Shown piece by piece: positions 13,281 through 22,505 of a stretch of 64,000 nucleotides of DNA. The position numbers and the translations under genes were made by a program. Below the pieces are notes generated by a model. The model ran no database searches. It had not been told where the DNA came from and saw nothing but the letters and a program-made list of their open reading frames with translations. This DNA is from Terriglobales bacterium (GTDB lineage Bacteria; Acidobacteriota; Terriglobia; Terriglobales; Acidobacteriaceae): contig DATMPC010000099.1 of NCBI GenBank assembly GCA_035567895.1, forward strand, positions 1 to 64,000, given 5' to 3'. Every line of letters starts with the position of its first letter. The first letter of the stretch is position 1.

Positions 13281-14369
13281 GTGAAGCAGAAGAGAGCACT
13301 TATCACAGGCATCACTGGCCAGGATGGCGCATATCTGTCGGAGTTCCTCTTAAAAAAGGGCTACGAGGTGCATGGCGTAAAGCGCCGTACGTCGCTGTTC
13401 AACACCGATAGAATCGATCACCTATACGAAGACCCGCATGTAAGTGATCGTAGGTTTGTTCTCCATCATGGCGACTTAACGGATTCCTGCAGTCTGATAC
13501 ACATCATGCAGAAGGTGCAGCCCGACGAGGTGTATAACCTTGGCGCGCAGAGCCATGTCGCGGTCTCCTTCGAGCAGCCCGAGTACACTGCCAATGTTGA
13601 CGCAATCGGAGCACTCCGAGTACTCGACGCCATTCGCATCCTCGGCATGGAGAAGAAAACCCGTTTTTACCAGGCTTCCAGTTCCGAGCTGTACGGGCTG
13701 GTCCGGGAAACTCCTCAAACGGAGAAGACGCCCTTCTATCCGCGCTCACCGTATGCGGTTGCCAAGCTCTACGCTTACTGGATTACCGTCAACTACCGCG
13801 AGTCTTACGGGATGTATGCCTGCAACGGAATCCTCTTCAATCATGAATCACCCGTTCGAGGCGAAACTTTTGTGACGAGAAAAATCACGCGTGCCCTCGC
13901 ACGGATAAAGCTTGGACTTCAGGACTGCCTCTATCTCGGTAACCTGAATTCTCTTCGAGACTGGGGCCACGCCAAAGACTTTGTCGAGATGCAGTGGTTG
14001 ATGCTGCAGCAGGATGAAGCCGAAGACTTCGTAATTGCCACAGGTGAACAGCATAGCGTTCGTGAATTCGTCGAGATCGCTGCAGCCGAGGTAGGCATCA
14101 ACGTCGATTGGACCGGCAGCGGTATCCACGAGAAAGGTCTAGACGGTGCCGGCAGGGTGATCGTCGCAGTCGATCCGCGATATTTCCGGCCTGCCGAAGT
14201 CGAGGCATTATTGGGCGATGCGTCCAAGGCCCATCAGAAGCTCGGGTGGAAGCCGCGTACGAGTTTCAGGCAGTTAGTTCGCGAGATGATGCAAGAAGAC
14301 CTTATCTCCGCGGAGCGTGACGATCTCGTGAAGCGAAACGGCTACAAGGCCTATGACTACCACGAATAG
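13281..14369 (+). CDS. gmd: GDP-mannose 4,6-dehydratase
   Basis: 362 aa from the GTG at 13281, preceded by GGAGAGG at good distance; a TTG at 13254 would add nine residues. Extended short-chain dehydrogenase: NAD-binding [10 protein letters not shown] at the N-terminus, SSSELYG with catalytic Ser/Thr and Glu, and Y-x3-K in [18 protein letters not shown]-like [20 protein letters not shown] is the signature of the GMD family. It converts GDP-D-mannose to GDP-4-keto-6-deoxymannose, the first step to GDP-L-fucose. The next enzyme, fcl, overlaps it by 17 bases, so the pair makes GDP-L-fucose for the polymer. Confidence 0.95.
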   Translation: MKQKRALITGITGQDGAYLSEFLLKKGYEVHGVKRRTSLFNTDRIDHLYEDPHVSDRRFVLHHGDLTDSCSLIHIMQKVQPDEVYNLGAQSHVAVSFEQPEYTANVDAIGALRVLDAIRILGMEKKTRFYQASSSELYGLVRETPQTEKTPFYPRSPYAVAKLYAYWITVNYRESYGMYACNGILFNHESPVRGETFVTRKITRALARIKLGLQDCLYLGNLNSLRDWGHAKDFVEMQWLMLQQDEAEDFVIATGEQHSVREFVEIAAAEVGINVDWTGSGIHEKGLDGAGRVIVAVDPRYFRPAEVEALLGDASKAHQKLGWKPRTSFRQLVREMMQEDLISAERDDLVKRNGYKAYDYHE

Positions 14370-15357
14370 TCCAGCACTGCTCAATGCACGGATCTACGTG
14401 GCAGGACACCGAGGTCTGGCCGGCTCCGCAATTTTGCGTGCGCTGCAAGCGGCCGGGGCCCCAAATGTAATTACTCGGACCCATGCTGAGCTCGACTTGA
14501 CCGACGGATCAGCGGTCCGCGCCTTTTTTGTACAAACCCAACCAGAGTATGTGTTTCTCTCTGCGGCAAAGGTCGGCGGTATTTTGGCTAACTGGAAAAG
14601 GCCTGCCGAGTTCATCCGTCAAAATCTGGCGATTCAGACAAACGTAATTCATGAAGCCCATTGCACAAAAGTAAAGCGACTGCTCTTCCTTGGTTCCAGT
14701 TGCATCTATCCGCGTGATTGCCCCCAGCCAATGAAAGAGAGCTGTTTGCTTACGGGACCGCTGGAGTTTACGAATCGCCCTTACGCGGTTGCCAAAATCG
14801 CGGGTATTGAGATGTGTTGGTCGTACAACCGTCAATACGGCACGCGTTTCATTGCCGGCATGCCGACCAACCTCTATGGTCCGAACGACAATTATGACTT
14901 AAATTACTCCCACGTTCTTCCTGCGCTCATCCGTAAATTTCACGACGCCAGACAGCGAAATGCTAGAGAGGTTACAGTTTGGGGTAGTGGAGGCGTTCAT
15001 CGTGAATTCTTGCACAGTGATGACATGGCTCAGGCTTGTGTGTTTCTGATGATGCTTCCTGACGAGTTATTTGATCGCATAGTGCATTCAGAGTCATGCG
15101 CGCCGTTAGTAAATATTGGCTTCGGGCGTGACTGCACCATAGCGGAATTGGTGGAGATGATTCGAGAGACAGTCGGGTTTGACGGAGAAATCAGATACGA
15201 TGCCAGCAAGCCGGACGGCACACCCAAGAAGCTGCTGGACATCACCAAGATTAGAGAGCTCGGTTGGCATCCGAGAATCGAGCTCCAAGACGGCCTGAGG
15301 GCAGTCTATCAAGAATATCAGGGGCGCTCTTTCCGAGAAGAGATGCGGTGCAACTGA
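14353..15357 (+). CDS. fcl: GDP-L-fucose synthase
   Basis: 334 aa. NADP-binding motif [10 protein letters not shown] near residue 18, SSCIYP with the catalytic Ser, and Y-x3-K in [21 protein letters not shown]-like [14 protein letters not shown] and [11 protein letters not shown] are typical of the 3,5-epimerase/4-reductase family. It turns GDP-4-keto-6-deoxymannose into GDP-L-fucose. The start overlaps the end of gmd and the stop is two bases before the Wzx start, so these genes form a tight operon. Length matches the family (about 310-330). Confidence 0.95.
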   Translation: MTTTNSPALLNARIYVAGHRGLAGSAILRALQAAGAPNVITRTHAELDLTDGSAVRAFFVQTQPEYVFLSAAKVGGILANWKRPAEFIRQNLAIQTNVIHEAHCTKVKRLLFLGSSCIYPRDCPQPMKESCLLTGPLEFTNRPYAVAKIAGIEMCWSYNRQYGTRFIAGMPTNLYGPNDNYDLNYSHVLPALIRKFHDARQRNAREVTVWGSGGVHREFLHSDDMAQACVFLMMLPDELFDRIVHSESCAPLVNIGFGRDCTIAELVEMIRETVGFDGEIRYDASKPDGTPKKLLDITKIRELGWHPRIELQDGLRAVYQEYQGRSFREEMRCN

Positions 15358-15359
15358 CT

Positions 15360-16769
15360 ATGGGCCTATTAACAGTGAACAGATTGGCCGCAGCCTTTCG
15401 GATTCGACAGTTTGATCTCGAATGCGCCGATGCGCGTGCAGACGAGCGGCACCGTCGCGCAACTTTAACGGGATTAACAGCCGCGATTGCCCGAATCGTC
15501 GCAGTCGCTACATCCCTAATCACGGTTCCAATTACTCTCTCTTACCTTGGGGCAGAGCGCTTTGGCCTCTGGATGGCAATCAGCTCCGTTTTAGCAATCA
15601 TGAATTTTGCTGATCTCGGGATCGGCAATGGTGTCATGAACGCTGTCGCGGACGCCCACGGCAAGAATGATATCCAAGGTATACAGGTAGCGATTACTAG
15701 CGGTATGGCTGTGCTCGTTGGCATCGCAGCTTTACTTTTGGCCGCGCTTGCTGTGACATACTGGCAGGTCGATTGGGCTTCCCTATTCAATGTCCGTTCC
15801 CCGATAGCCAGGATTGAGGCCGGCCCAGCGTTACTTGTGGCTGCCGTCTTCTTTGTCTTGAACATTCCTGCGGGATTGGTGCAACGCGCGCAAATGGGCC
15901 TGCAGGAGGGGTTTCGCAGCTATGTATGGCAGTTGGCTGGTAGCTTGACCGGATTAAGCGGTGTTCTTCTAGCGGTCCACTGGCATGGTGGTCTCCCATG
16001 GCTGCTGTTTGCGCTTGCTGGGTCCCCCGCGATTGTCGCAATCATGAACGGCTTCGTCTTCTTCGGTTGGATGAGACGCGACTTGCTGCCTTCGCTGACC
16101 TCGGTCTCGCGCAGCGGAATTTCGAAGGTTGGCCGTCTCGGAGTTTTGTTTTTTGTATTGCAACTTGTCGTTGCCCTGGCATTCTCTTCAGACAACTTCA
16201 TTGTTGCGCGAGTCTTGGGGCCAGAGGCCGCGACTCAGTACGCTATTCCGCAACGCATGTTCATGCTAGTTTCCGTCATGCTTGCAATGCTGATGGCGCC
16301 TCTCTGGCCAGCCTACGCCGAGGCGATCTCACGTGGTGATACGCATTGGGTGCAGAAAACGTTGGTACGTTCTCTGAAGTTGGTGACGCTGGTGGCAAGT
16401 GCAGCGGTTTTGGTCCTGGTTTGCTTCGGCAAGCAGATCATCCATCTGTGGGTGGGTAAAAAGGTCAGCGTTAGCCTCTTGTTGCTCTCCGGATTGGCGG
16501 TATGGACTCTCTTCGATGTTGCCGGGAATGCAGTAGGAATGTTTCTAAACGGCGCGAGCGTGATCCGATACCAAGTGATCGTCTCTCTCATATTCAGTAC
16601 CCTTTGTCTCAGCGCCAAGATTTACGCAGCCCGTCATTTCGGTATCGCTTCGCTTCCTTGGGCAACCGCAAGTACATACTGCTTGGCAGTCGCCGCCCCC
16701 TATGCAATTCTACTACCCCGACTACTTCGCCGCGTACACGAAGAACGCGCTTCTTCGGTTGGCGTATAG
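15360..16769 (+). CDS. Wzx-type polysaccharide flippase
   Basis: 469 aa from the ATG at 15360, two bases after fcl; a longer frame start inside fcl is unlikely. Twelve or so hydrophobic helices are spread through the protein (for example AVATSLITVPITLSYLG, LLLAALAVTYW, VLFFVLQLVVALAFSSD, LVTLVASAAVLVLVCFG). The N-terminal GLTAAIARIVAVATSLITVP resembles the MATE/PST flippase superfamily. It should move lipid-linked repeat units from the cytoplasm to the periplasm in the Wzx/Wzy pathway. A second flippase gene is at 53517. Confidence 0.85.
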   Translation: MGLLTVNRLAAAFRIRQFDLECADARADERHRRATLTGLTAAIARIVAVATSLITVPITLSYLGAERFGLWMAISSVLAIMNFADLGIGNGVMNAVADAHGKNDIQGIQVAITSGMAVLVGIAALLLAALAVTYWQVDWASLFNVRSPIARIEAGPALLVAAVFFVLNIPAGLVQRAQMGLQEGFRSYVWQLAGSLTGLSGVLLAVHWHGGLPWLLFALAGSPAIVAIMNGFVFFGWMRRDLLPSLTSVSRSGISKVGRLGVLFFVLQLVVALAFSSDNFIVARVLGPEAATQYAIPQRMFMLVSVMLAMLMAPLWPAYAEAISRGDTHWVQKTLVRSLKLVTLVASAAVLVLVCFGKQIIHLWVGKKVSVSLLLLSGLAVWTLFDVAGNAVGMFLNGASVIRYQVIVSLIFSTLCLSAKIYAARHFGIASLPWATASTYCLAVAAPYAILLPRLLRRVHEERASSVGV

Positions 16770-16952
16770 CTTGATCCAGTACTTAGAAGATTCAATTTGA
16801 CGGATCTTTCACAGTGGATTGTCTTAACCACTATTCAATCGTCTGGTCAAGCGATTGGGCGTAATTTCCCAGGTTTCAGAGGAGCGTTATCTGATTCTCG
16901 CCGCGTACAGCTATATCCGTTTTAGCACTATGAATTCGCGAGGGAGAATTAC

Positions 16953-17777
16953 ATGAAGACTTCCGGCGTGATGACCACTGAAGAGGCTGTTTCAGAGATT
17001 CGGTCTGATCCGCAACTAGCGGACTTAGTTGAGCAGTGCTACTGGGATAAAGACGTTTTTTCGGCTGCGAAACGGTTTCATAGATCGGCTGAGTGGCGTG
17101 CCGTTCTTCGCCTTCTCGAATACCGCCTCAACGGCGGAACCGTCCTTGACCTCGGAGCTGGAACCGGAATTGCCAGCTATGCCTTTGCTGAGTCAGGTGT
17201 GCGTTGCGTTTATGCTCTCGAACCTGACCCGAGTTCTGAAATCGGGAATGGCGCAATTGCTAAACTGCGACATCCCGTTATCAAAATTCTCTCTGCATTC
17301 GGAGAGTGCATTCCCCTACCTTCCAGATCGGTTGATGTCGCCTACTGCCGTCAGGTCTTGCATCATGCGGCTTCTCTACCAGCGATGGTGGAGGAAGTCC
17401 GGCGGGTCCTTAAGCCGAACGGACTGTTTGTCGCCACCCGTGAGCATGTCGTCTGGAGCAAACGGGAGAGGCGGCGTTTTCTAGCAGATCATCCCATCCA
17501 TCAAAAGGCAGGCGGGGAAAACGCCTTCACGCTGCGTGAATATCGCTCAGCCTTCGAAAACGCTGGATTCTCCTTCCGGGTGCTGCGTCCGTGTGATTCC
17601 ATCATCAATGCTTTTGGATATTTCCCGGTTTCTGATGAGGATACGCTACGGTCATTTCCAGAGCGGCGACTGCGCGAGAGGTTTGGTTTTTCCTTTCCCG
17701 TCTTCGAAGTTGCTTTTCGCTGGCGCATGAACCGACTGTCGCCAGGAATGATGTACACATTCATTGGTTCCTGTTAG
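16953..17777 (+). CDS. class I SAM-dependent methyltransferase
   Basis: 274 aa; ATG with GGGAGA six bases upstream. Rossmann motif I is VLDLGAGTGIASYAF (about residues 67-81), followed by acidic YALEPDPS, DVAYCRQVLHHA and VRRVLKPNGLFVATREH, the Methyltransf_11 pattern. The substrate is likely a sugar or glycolipid of the EPS, judged by the neighbours. It is separated by 183 bases from the flippase gene, and 329 bases without genes follow it, so it may be a separate transcript. It could also act outside the polysaccharide pathway. Confidence 0.8.
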   Translation: MKTSGVMTTEEAVSEIRSDPQLADLVEQCYWDKDVFSAAKRFHRSAEWRAVLRLLEYRLNGGTVLDLGAGTGIASYAFAESGVRCVYALEPDPSSEIGNGAIAKLRHPVIKILSAFGECIPLPSRSVDVAYCRQVLHHAASLPAMVEEVRRVLKPNGLFVATREHVVWSKRERRRFLADHPIHQKAGGENAFTLREYRSAFENAGFSFRVLRPCDSIINAFGYFPVSDEDTLRSFPERRLRERFGFSFPVFEVAFRWRMNRLSPGMMYTFIGSC

Positions 17778-18106
17778 TTCGCAACGCCACAATCTTCCTC
17801 TGCGCTGACAAGTCGGTGCACTAAGTTTCGTGGGCCTGCGGCCAGGCTCATGCGTCACCATAGAGGAACACGTGACATAGAGAAATACTTGGCATAGTGG
17901 CAATGATGCACGACATCATCAAGCTAGTTCGCAGAATAGCTCAGTATTGAGGTATCGCTGGTTGCAAACACCGCCGCGATGGCAACGCATATTTCAGTTT
18001 GTAAGTGCTGCTTGTGTTGTAAGGTTCCTGTTTGGTTTGCAAAGACACCGAAGTTGATATTGTCGTCTTGTTTGTACACTGATCTGCAGTGATTTAGGAG
18101 CGCTGA
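17778..18106. other. gap of 329 bases
   Basis: No gene seen. There is a weak stem GCCTG-CGGC-CAGGC shortly after the methyltransferase stop, without a T-run, and a promoter-like pair near 18054-18080 for the dehydrogenase gene. The gap marks a likely transcription-unit boundary inside the EPS locus. Confidence 0.45.
18054..18080 (+). promoter_or_regulatory. possible promoter
   Basis: TTGATA (18054-18059), 15-base spacer, TACACT (18075-18080). The spacer is short, so this is tentative. An AGGAG box six bases before the GTG at 18107 follows. Confidence 0.35.
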
Positions 18107-19447
18107 GTGAAAAAAACTGTATGTGTTTGCGGATTAGGATTTGTGGGTCTCACTCTTTCAGTCACTTTGGCGAAGATGGGATTCGACGTCGTAGGAGTAG
18201 AGAAGAATGCGGATACTGCTCGGAGCTTGCAAAATGGCCAGCCCCACTTTCACGAGCAAGGACTTGAGGTGGCACTCCGGACTTATCTAGCGCGAGGTTT
18301 GAGTATTCACACCCACATCCCTCGTCGTGCAATTGATATATTCGTCATAGCGGTCTCTACACCGCTCAACGAGGATCTTCAGCCCACGCTTACTTACCTG
18401 ATCGAAGCTGTCCAGAGCATTCTTCCTCATCTCAAAGCCGGAGCTCTAGTCATCCTGAGGAGCACTGTTCCGGTGGGAACGACGCGAAGTATCGTGCTAC
18501 CCCTCCTAGCTTCGACTGGAATCGATGTTCGAGTTGCCTTTTGCCCAGAGCGGACCATCGAAGGGAAGGCGCTCGAAGAGCTAGCTCGTTTACCACAGAT
18601 CATCGGCGGTTTAGATACAGACAGTGTCCGTGACGCTAGTGAGCTGTTCCGAAAAGTGACTCCAGTTGTGATTGAAGTGTCCTCTCTGGAGACTGCTGAG
18701 ATGATAAAGCTGATCGACAACTCGTTTCGCGATTACATGTTCGCTTTCAGCAATGACTTGGCGATGGCCTGTTCTGCCTTGGGCGTGGATGCAAGCGAAG
18801 CTATACGCGCTGCCAATACCGGCTATTCCAGAAACAACATACCGGTTCCCGGACCGGTTGGAGGGATCTGCCTGACGAAGGACCCTCGGATATTGGGATG
18901 GAGCGCTGGCCAAGCCGGCTACCAGCTGAGAATAAGCTCCCGCCCGATTCACGAAGCATATCTAAACTTCATCGTAGATAGATGTGAAGACGCAGTGAAT
19001 CAAATCGGGAAACAGCTAGCAGACTGCAAAGTTTGTATTTCCGGTCTGGCATTCAAGGGAAACCCACCAACCGACGACTTGCGAAACTCGCCTTCACTCG
19101 ATGTTTTGCAGAAATTACGAGCAAGAATGCTCCCTTCCGCGCGCATGTATGGTCACGACTTCGTCGTTACGGATCAGTCAATTCGCTCCCTGGGCCTCAT
19201 TCCCGCTCAACTGGAAGAACTGGATGGGATCGACCTTCTGGTGATAGCGACCAATCATGCGCAGTATTCCCGATCAGACATGATCAAGGTTGTGCAGGGC
19301 CTCAACCGACCAGCCGTGATATGCGACATGTGGAGAGTGTGGGATATGAATTTGATCGCATCGCTAGACGGCATTATGTATCTCTCCGACTCGGTTGAGG
19401 TTGCTCCCACCTCAGCTATGGCCCGCATGTCTGGAGTTTCAGCATGA
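18107..19447 (+). CDS. nucleotide-sugar dehydrogenase (UDP-ManNAc/UDP-glucose DH family)
   Basis: 446 aa; GTG start with AGGAG six bases upstream. NAD-binding VCGLGFVGLTLSVTLAKMG opens the protein. STVPVGTT and FCPERTIEGKALEEL (about 145) are typical of the WecC/TuaD family. The catalytic cysteine lies in GGICLTKD (about residue 258), followed by the C-terminal UDP-binding domain with GLAFKGNPPTDDLRNSP. FCPER-x3-G is the form seen in UDP-N-acetylmannosamine dehydrogenases, so UDP-ManNAcA is the best guess; UDP-glucuronate is the alternative. The matching 2-epimerase (wecB) is 22 kb away at 40459. The next gene overlaps by four bases. Confidence 0.85.
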   Translation: MKKTVCVCGLGFVGLTLSVTLAKMGFDVVGVEKNADTARSLQNGQPHFHEQGLEVALRTYLARGLSIHTHIPRRAIDIFVIAVSTPLNEDLQPTLTYLIEAVQSILPHLKAGALVILRSTVPVGTTRSIVLPLLASTGIDVRVAFCPERTIEGKALEELARLPQIIGGLDTDSVRDASELFRKVTPVVIEVSSLETAEMIKLIDNSFRDYMFAFSNDLAMACSALGVDASEAIRAANTGYSRNNIPVPGPVGGICLTKDPRILGWSAGQAGYQLRISSRPIHEAYLNFIVDRCEDAVNQIGKQLADCKVCISGLAFKGNPPTDDLRNSPSLDVLQKLRARMLPSARMYGHDFVVTDQSIRSLGLIPAQLEELDGIDLLVIATNHAQYSRSDMIKVVQGLNRPAVICDMWRVWDMNLIASLDGIMYLSDSVEVAPTSAMARMSGVSA

Positions 19448-20439
19448 AGGGAAAAGCCGTCCTGGTCACGGGCGGTACCGGATTCCTCGGGTCTGCATTG
19501 GTGAAGGCGCTGGTTCAGGAGGGGTACCGGGTCACCGTCTTAGATGACAATTCTCGCGGAGATCCTAAGCGGATTGCAGGCTTACCGCACGTCGACGTGG
19601 TCGTGGGCGACGTTCGGGACAAGTTGACGGTTGAGCTTTTGGTATCGAGATCAGAATGTGTGTTTCATCTGGCTTCAGTCAATGGCACTAGATTGTTCTA
19701 TGAGACTCCAAGCCATGTTCTTGAGGTCGGCTTGATAGGCACAATGAACGTGCTATCAGCTGCCGCAAAGCACAAGGTAGCTGAAGTGCTGTTTACTTCG
19801 AGCTCTGAGGTCTACGGTGAACCGTCCTTGATCCCCACACCCGAGGCAGAGAGTGCCAAGATAGCAGATGTTAGTAATGCACGATTCAGCTATGCCGGCA
19901 TGAAGCTTGCTGGCGAGATTGCAGTTGTGCAGTTCGCAAGGGAACATGGCTTTCGTGGGCTTGTAATACGTCCTCATAATGTTTACGGTCCCGACATGGG
20001 ATATGACCATGTTGTTCCAGACCTGATTCGAAAGCTCTGGATTTCGAGTCGAGAAGGCCGTAGCCGAAGGGCCGAGTTGGTGATCGAAGGCACAGGAGAG
20101 GAAACACGCGATTTCTGTTACATAGACGATTTCATTTCAGGGATGATGCTCTGTTGGCAGAGCGGACGAGAGTCGTCACTTTTCCATGTAGGTACTCAGA
20201 GAGAAACATCGATTCGGAGTCTGGTTTCAGAGCTTTCAGCGATTTCAAACATTGAGATTACGGTTATTCCAACCAAACGAAGGCCCGGTAGCCCAGTGCG
20301 TCGATCCGCGGATATTAGTGCCTTGGCCAGTCTGGGGTACAAGCCTAAAATCTCGCTTCGAGAGGGTCTTACTAGAACCTGGGAAGATTACGTACGCCGT
20401 TTTCAATCTGAATCTCTCGTAGGAGAGTGCGTGTCGTAA
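19444..20439 (+). CDS. NAD-dependent epimerase/dehydratase
   Basis: 331 aa; ATG overlaps the previous stop (ATGA). Extended short-chain dehydrogenase: VLVTGGTGFLGSALV, FHLASVNGT, TSSSEVYGEPS and catalytic Y-x3-K in FSYAGMKLAGE. RPHNVYGPDMGYDHVVPDLI and TRDFCYIDDF match nucleotide-sugar epimerases/decarboxylases. The substrate is not readable; because it is coupled to the UDP-sugar dehydrogenase, an epimerase or decarboxylase acting on the resulting uronic acid nucleotide is plausible. HLASVNGTRLFYE replaces the usual HLAA motif. Confidence 0.75.
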   Translation: MKGKAVLVTGGTGFLGSALVKALVQEGYRVTVLDDNSRGDPKRIAGLPHVDVVVGDVRDKLTVELLVSRSECVFHLASVNGTRLFYETPSHVLEVGLIGTMNVLSAAAKHKVAEVLFTSSSEVYGEPSLIPTPEAESAKIADVSNARFSYAGMKLAGEIAVVQFAREHGFRGLVIRPHNVYGPDMGYDHVVPDLIRKLWISSREGRSRRAELVIEGTGEETRDFCYIDDFISGMMLCWQSGRESSLFHVGTQRETSIRSLVSELSAISNIEITVIPTKRRPGSPVRRSADISALASLGYKPKISLREGLTRTWEDYVRRFQSESLVGECVS

Positions 20440-20441
20440 AC

Positions 20442-21707
20442 ATGGCCTCTGAAAAGTTAAAAGTCGGAATTGATGCTCGTCTCGACAACCCGCGTCAGGG
20501 CATTGGGACCGCGATCATAGGACTGGCTAAAGGTTTCGGATCGCTACCTGCTTCAGAAGACGAGTACTGGTTCATAATGCATTCAGATAACACGGAGTGG
20601 TTGCGGCCGTACATGGGGCAGAACTGTAGAATCTTTGAAGTTCCACGAGCGCCAGGTACCCGTCCTTTCGGCAAGAGAACTCTGCGACAAAGGCTTTGGA
20701 AGAGGATCACAAGTCTAACTACTAGATCCGCATCTGGTTTTGAAGTGGCTCCCTCTTCGGTAGAAGAATTCGGCTTCGACGTTATCCATTTCACTACTCA
20801 GTTAGGGTTTGTAACAACGGTACCAACAATTTATCAACCATGGGATCTCCAGCACTTGCATCTGCCAAAGCTATTTTCTCGCCGTGAGTGGGAGCGTCGC
20901 GAACGCGAGTACAGGTTCTTTTGCGAGCAGGCATGCCTCGTGTGCGTGCAGACCGAATGGGGTAAGCGTGACTTGTGTGACCAATATGGCCTTCCCGAAT
21001 CTAAAGTCGTTGTGGTGCCAGGGGCATCTGTTCTACAAGCCTATACCCCACCTACTCAGAGTGAAATCGACGCGACACTGCGCAAGCACGGGATACCCTC
21101 TGAGTTCTTTTTCTATCCAGCAGTAACGTGGCCTCATAAGAATCACTCTGTCTTGCTACGTGCCTTAGCGAAGCTTAAGGAGGAGCATGATTATCGCGCT
21201 CACCTTGTGCTTACGGGAGATCTAACGACCTTCTCGAAAGTCTTGCGCCGGGAAGCTCGACAATATGGAATTTCCGATCAAGTCAGCTTTCTTGGCTTCG
21301 TGTCTGCCGCCGAAATTCAGTGTTTTTATCGTCGCGCTCGCGCCTTGGTGTTCCCGAGTAAATTCGAAGGATGGGGCTTTCCAATATTTGAGGCTTTCCA
21401 AAGTGGCTTGCCTGTGATCTGCTCGAACGCGTCGGTTCTGCCCGAAGTCACCGCAGGAGCCGCATCGTTGTTGCCATCGGAAGATGCTGCCGGTTTTGCG
21501 CACGCAATGATTCGAGTGCACACTGATGTAGTCATGCGTGCCGAGCTTGTACGAAAAGGATTTGATCGTGTCCAGTCTCTGTCTTGGGAACGAACTGCCG
21601 ACATTATGCAGAAACACTATGCGAGCTTGGCGCACGGCCATTCTGGGATGGGCGATACTGTGCCGCTTCACGATGTCTTACCTGAACGGGTGGTCTCCGC
21701 CATTTGA
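20442..21707 (+). CDS. glycosyltransferase family 4
   Basis: 421 aa from the ATG at 20442; a GTG at 20427 also exists but overlaps the ribosome binding box. GT-B fold: the C-terminal half has FYPAVTWPHKNHSVLLRAL, DQVSFLGFVSAAEIQCFY and the E-x7-E motif in KFEGWGFPIFEAFQSGLPV, followed by CSNASVLPEVTAGAA. These are the nucleotide-sugar binding features of GT4 retaining transferases such as mannosyl- and fucosyltransferases. It is likely to add one sugar to the repeat unit on the cytoplasmic side. The donor is unknown. Confidence 0.85.
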   Translation: MASEKLKVGIDARLDNPRQGIGTAIIGLAKGFGSLPASEDEYWFIMHSDNTEWLRPYMGQNCRIFEVPRAPGTRPFGKRTLRQRLWKRITSLTTRSASGFEVAPSSVEEFGFDVIHFTTQLGFVTTVPTIYQPWDLQHLHLPKLFSRREWERREREYRFFCEQACLVCVQTEWGKRDLCDQYGLPESKVVVVPGASVLQAYTPPTQSEIDATLRKHGIPSEFFFYPAVTWPHKNHSVLLRALAKLKEEHDYRAHLVLTGDLTTFSKVLRREARQYGISDQVSFLGFVSAAEIQCFYRRARALVFPSKFEGWGFPIFEAFQSGLPVICSNASVLPEVTAGAASLLPSEDAAGFAHAMIRVHTDVVMRAELVRKGFDRVQSLSWERTADIMQKHYASLAHGHSGMGDTVPLHDVLPERVVSAI

Positions 21708-21740
21708 GCTGTTGTTGAACAACGCGAATCGTCGACTACC

Positions 21741-22505
21741 ATGAATTCACAAAGCTCTACACCGACCGCAGATAAAGTCAGACCCACAATCCCGCTGATT
21801 TCAATCATCATAGTGGTGCGGAACGGCAAGTCGACACTAGCAAGAGCAATCGAGAGTATCTCGCGTCAGAGCTTTAAGAACTTCGAACTCATCATCGTGG
21901 ATGGTGTTTCGACTGACGGTACGCTAGACGTAATCGGCGCGAACAATCAGGTAGTTCATAACTGGATTAGTGAGCCCGACCGAGGAATCTACGATGCCAT
22001 GAACAAAGGGGTAGGACTTGCCCGAGGTGAATGGGTCTATTTTCTCGGGTGTGACGACGTTCTGCTCGAATGCCTCGGGCAAGTCGCTGTTCGCCTAGTG
22101 GACAAGCGCGCAATATATTACGGCAACGTAGTGAAGACTGGCAGCGAAACAGTTTACGATGGCAAATTCAGCTCGTGGAAACTACTGCGAAGAAACATTT
22201 GCCATCAGGCCATGTTTTATCCACGAAGTGTCTTTGATAGACACCAATTCAGTCTTTCTTATCCTCGGCTTGCGGACTGGGAATTCAATTTGCGGTGCTA
22301 CGCCGACGACAAGCTTCGCTTCGAATACATCCCCGTTGACATTGCCCGCTACAACGACGTTACTGGTGTTAGCGCTACGGCTAAAGATCAACAGTTCATT
22401 CGGGATCAAGCTCGAATAATCCGCGAGTGCCTTCCGCTCGGATGCTATGCCTGGTATTGCGCCAAACAGTCAGCGCACAAATTCAACCGACTGCTTTTCA
22501 GATGA
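21741..22505 (+). CDS. glycosyltransferase family 2
   Basis: 254 aa. GT-A start LISIIIVVRNGKSTLARAI, VDGVSTDGT, DRGIYDAMNKGVGLARGEW and the DxD-like LGCDDVLL. This is the subgroup often named after WcaA-type transferases of colanic acid clusters. It ends with KQSAHKFNRLLFR, a basic stretch that may attach to the membrane. The stop codon overlaps the ATG of the polymerase gene (ATGA at 22502), so both are translated together. The sugar it transfers is unknown. Confidence 0.85.
   Translation: MNSQSSTPTADKVRPTIPLISIIIVVRNGKSTLARAIESISRQSFKNFELIIVDGVSTDGTLDVIGANNQVVHNWISEPDRGIYDAMNKGVGLARGEWVYFLGCDDVLLECLGQVAVRLVDKRAIYYGNVVKTGSETVYDGKFSSWKLLRRNICHQAMFYPRSVFDRHQFSLSYPRLADWEFNLRCYADDKLRFEYIPVDIARYNDVTGVSATAKDQQFIRDQARIIRECLPLGCYAWYCAKQSAHKFNRLLFR

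Noticed and set aside
17832-17845. GC-rich stem after the methyltransferase gene as a terminator
   Set aside because: Only five base pairs and no T-run follows.
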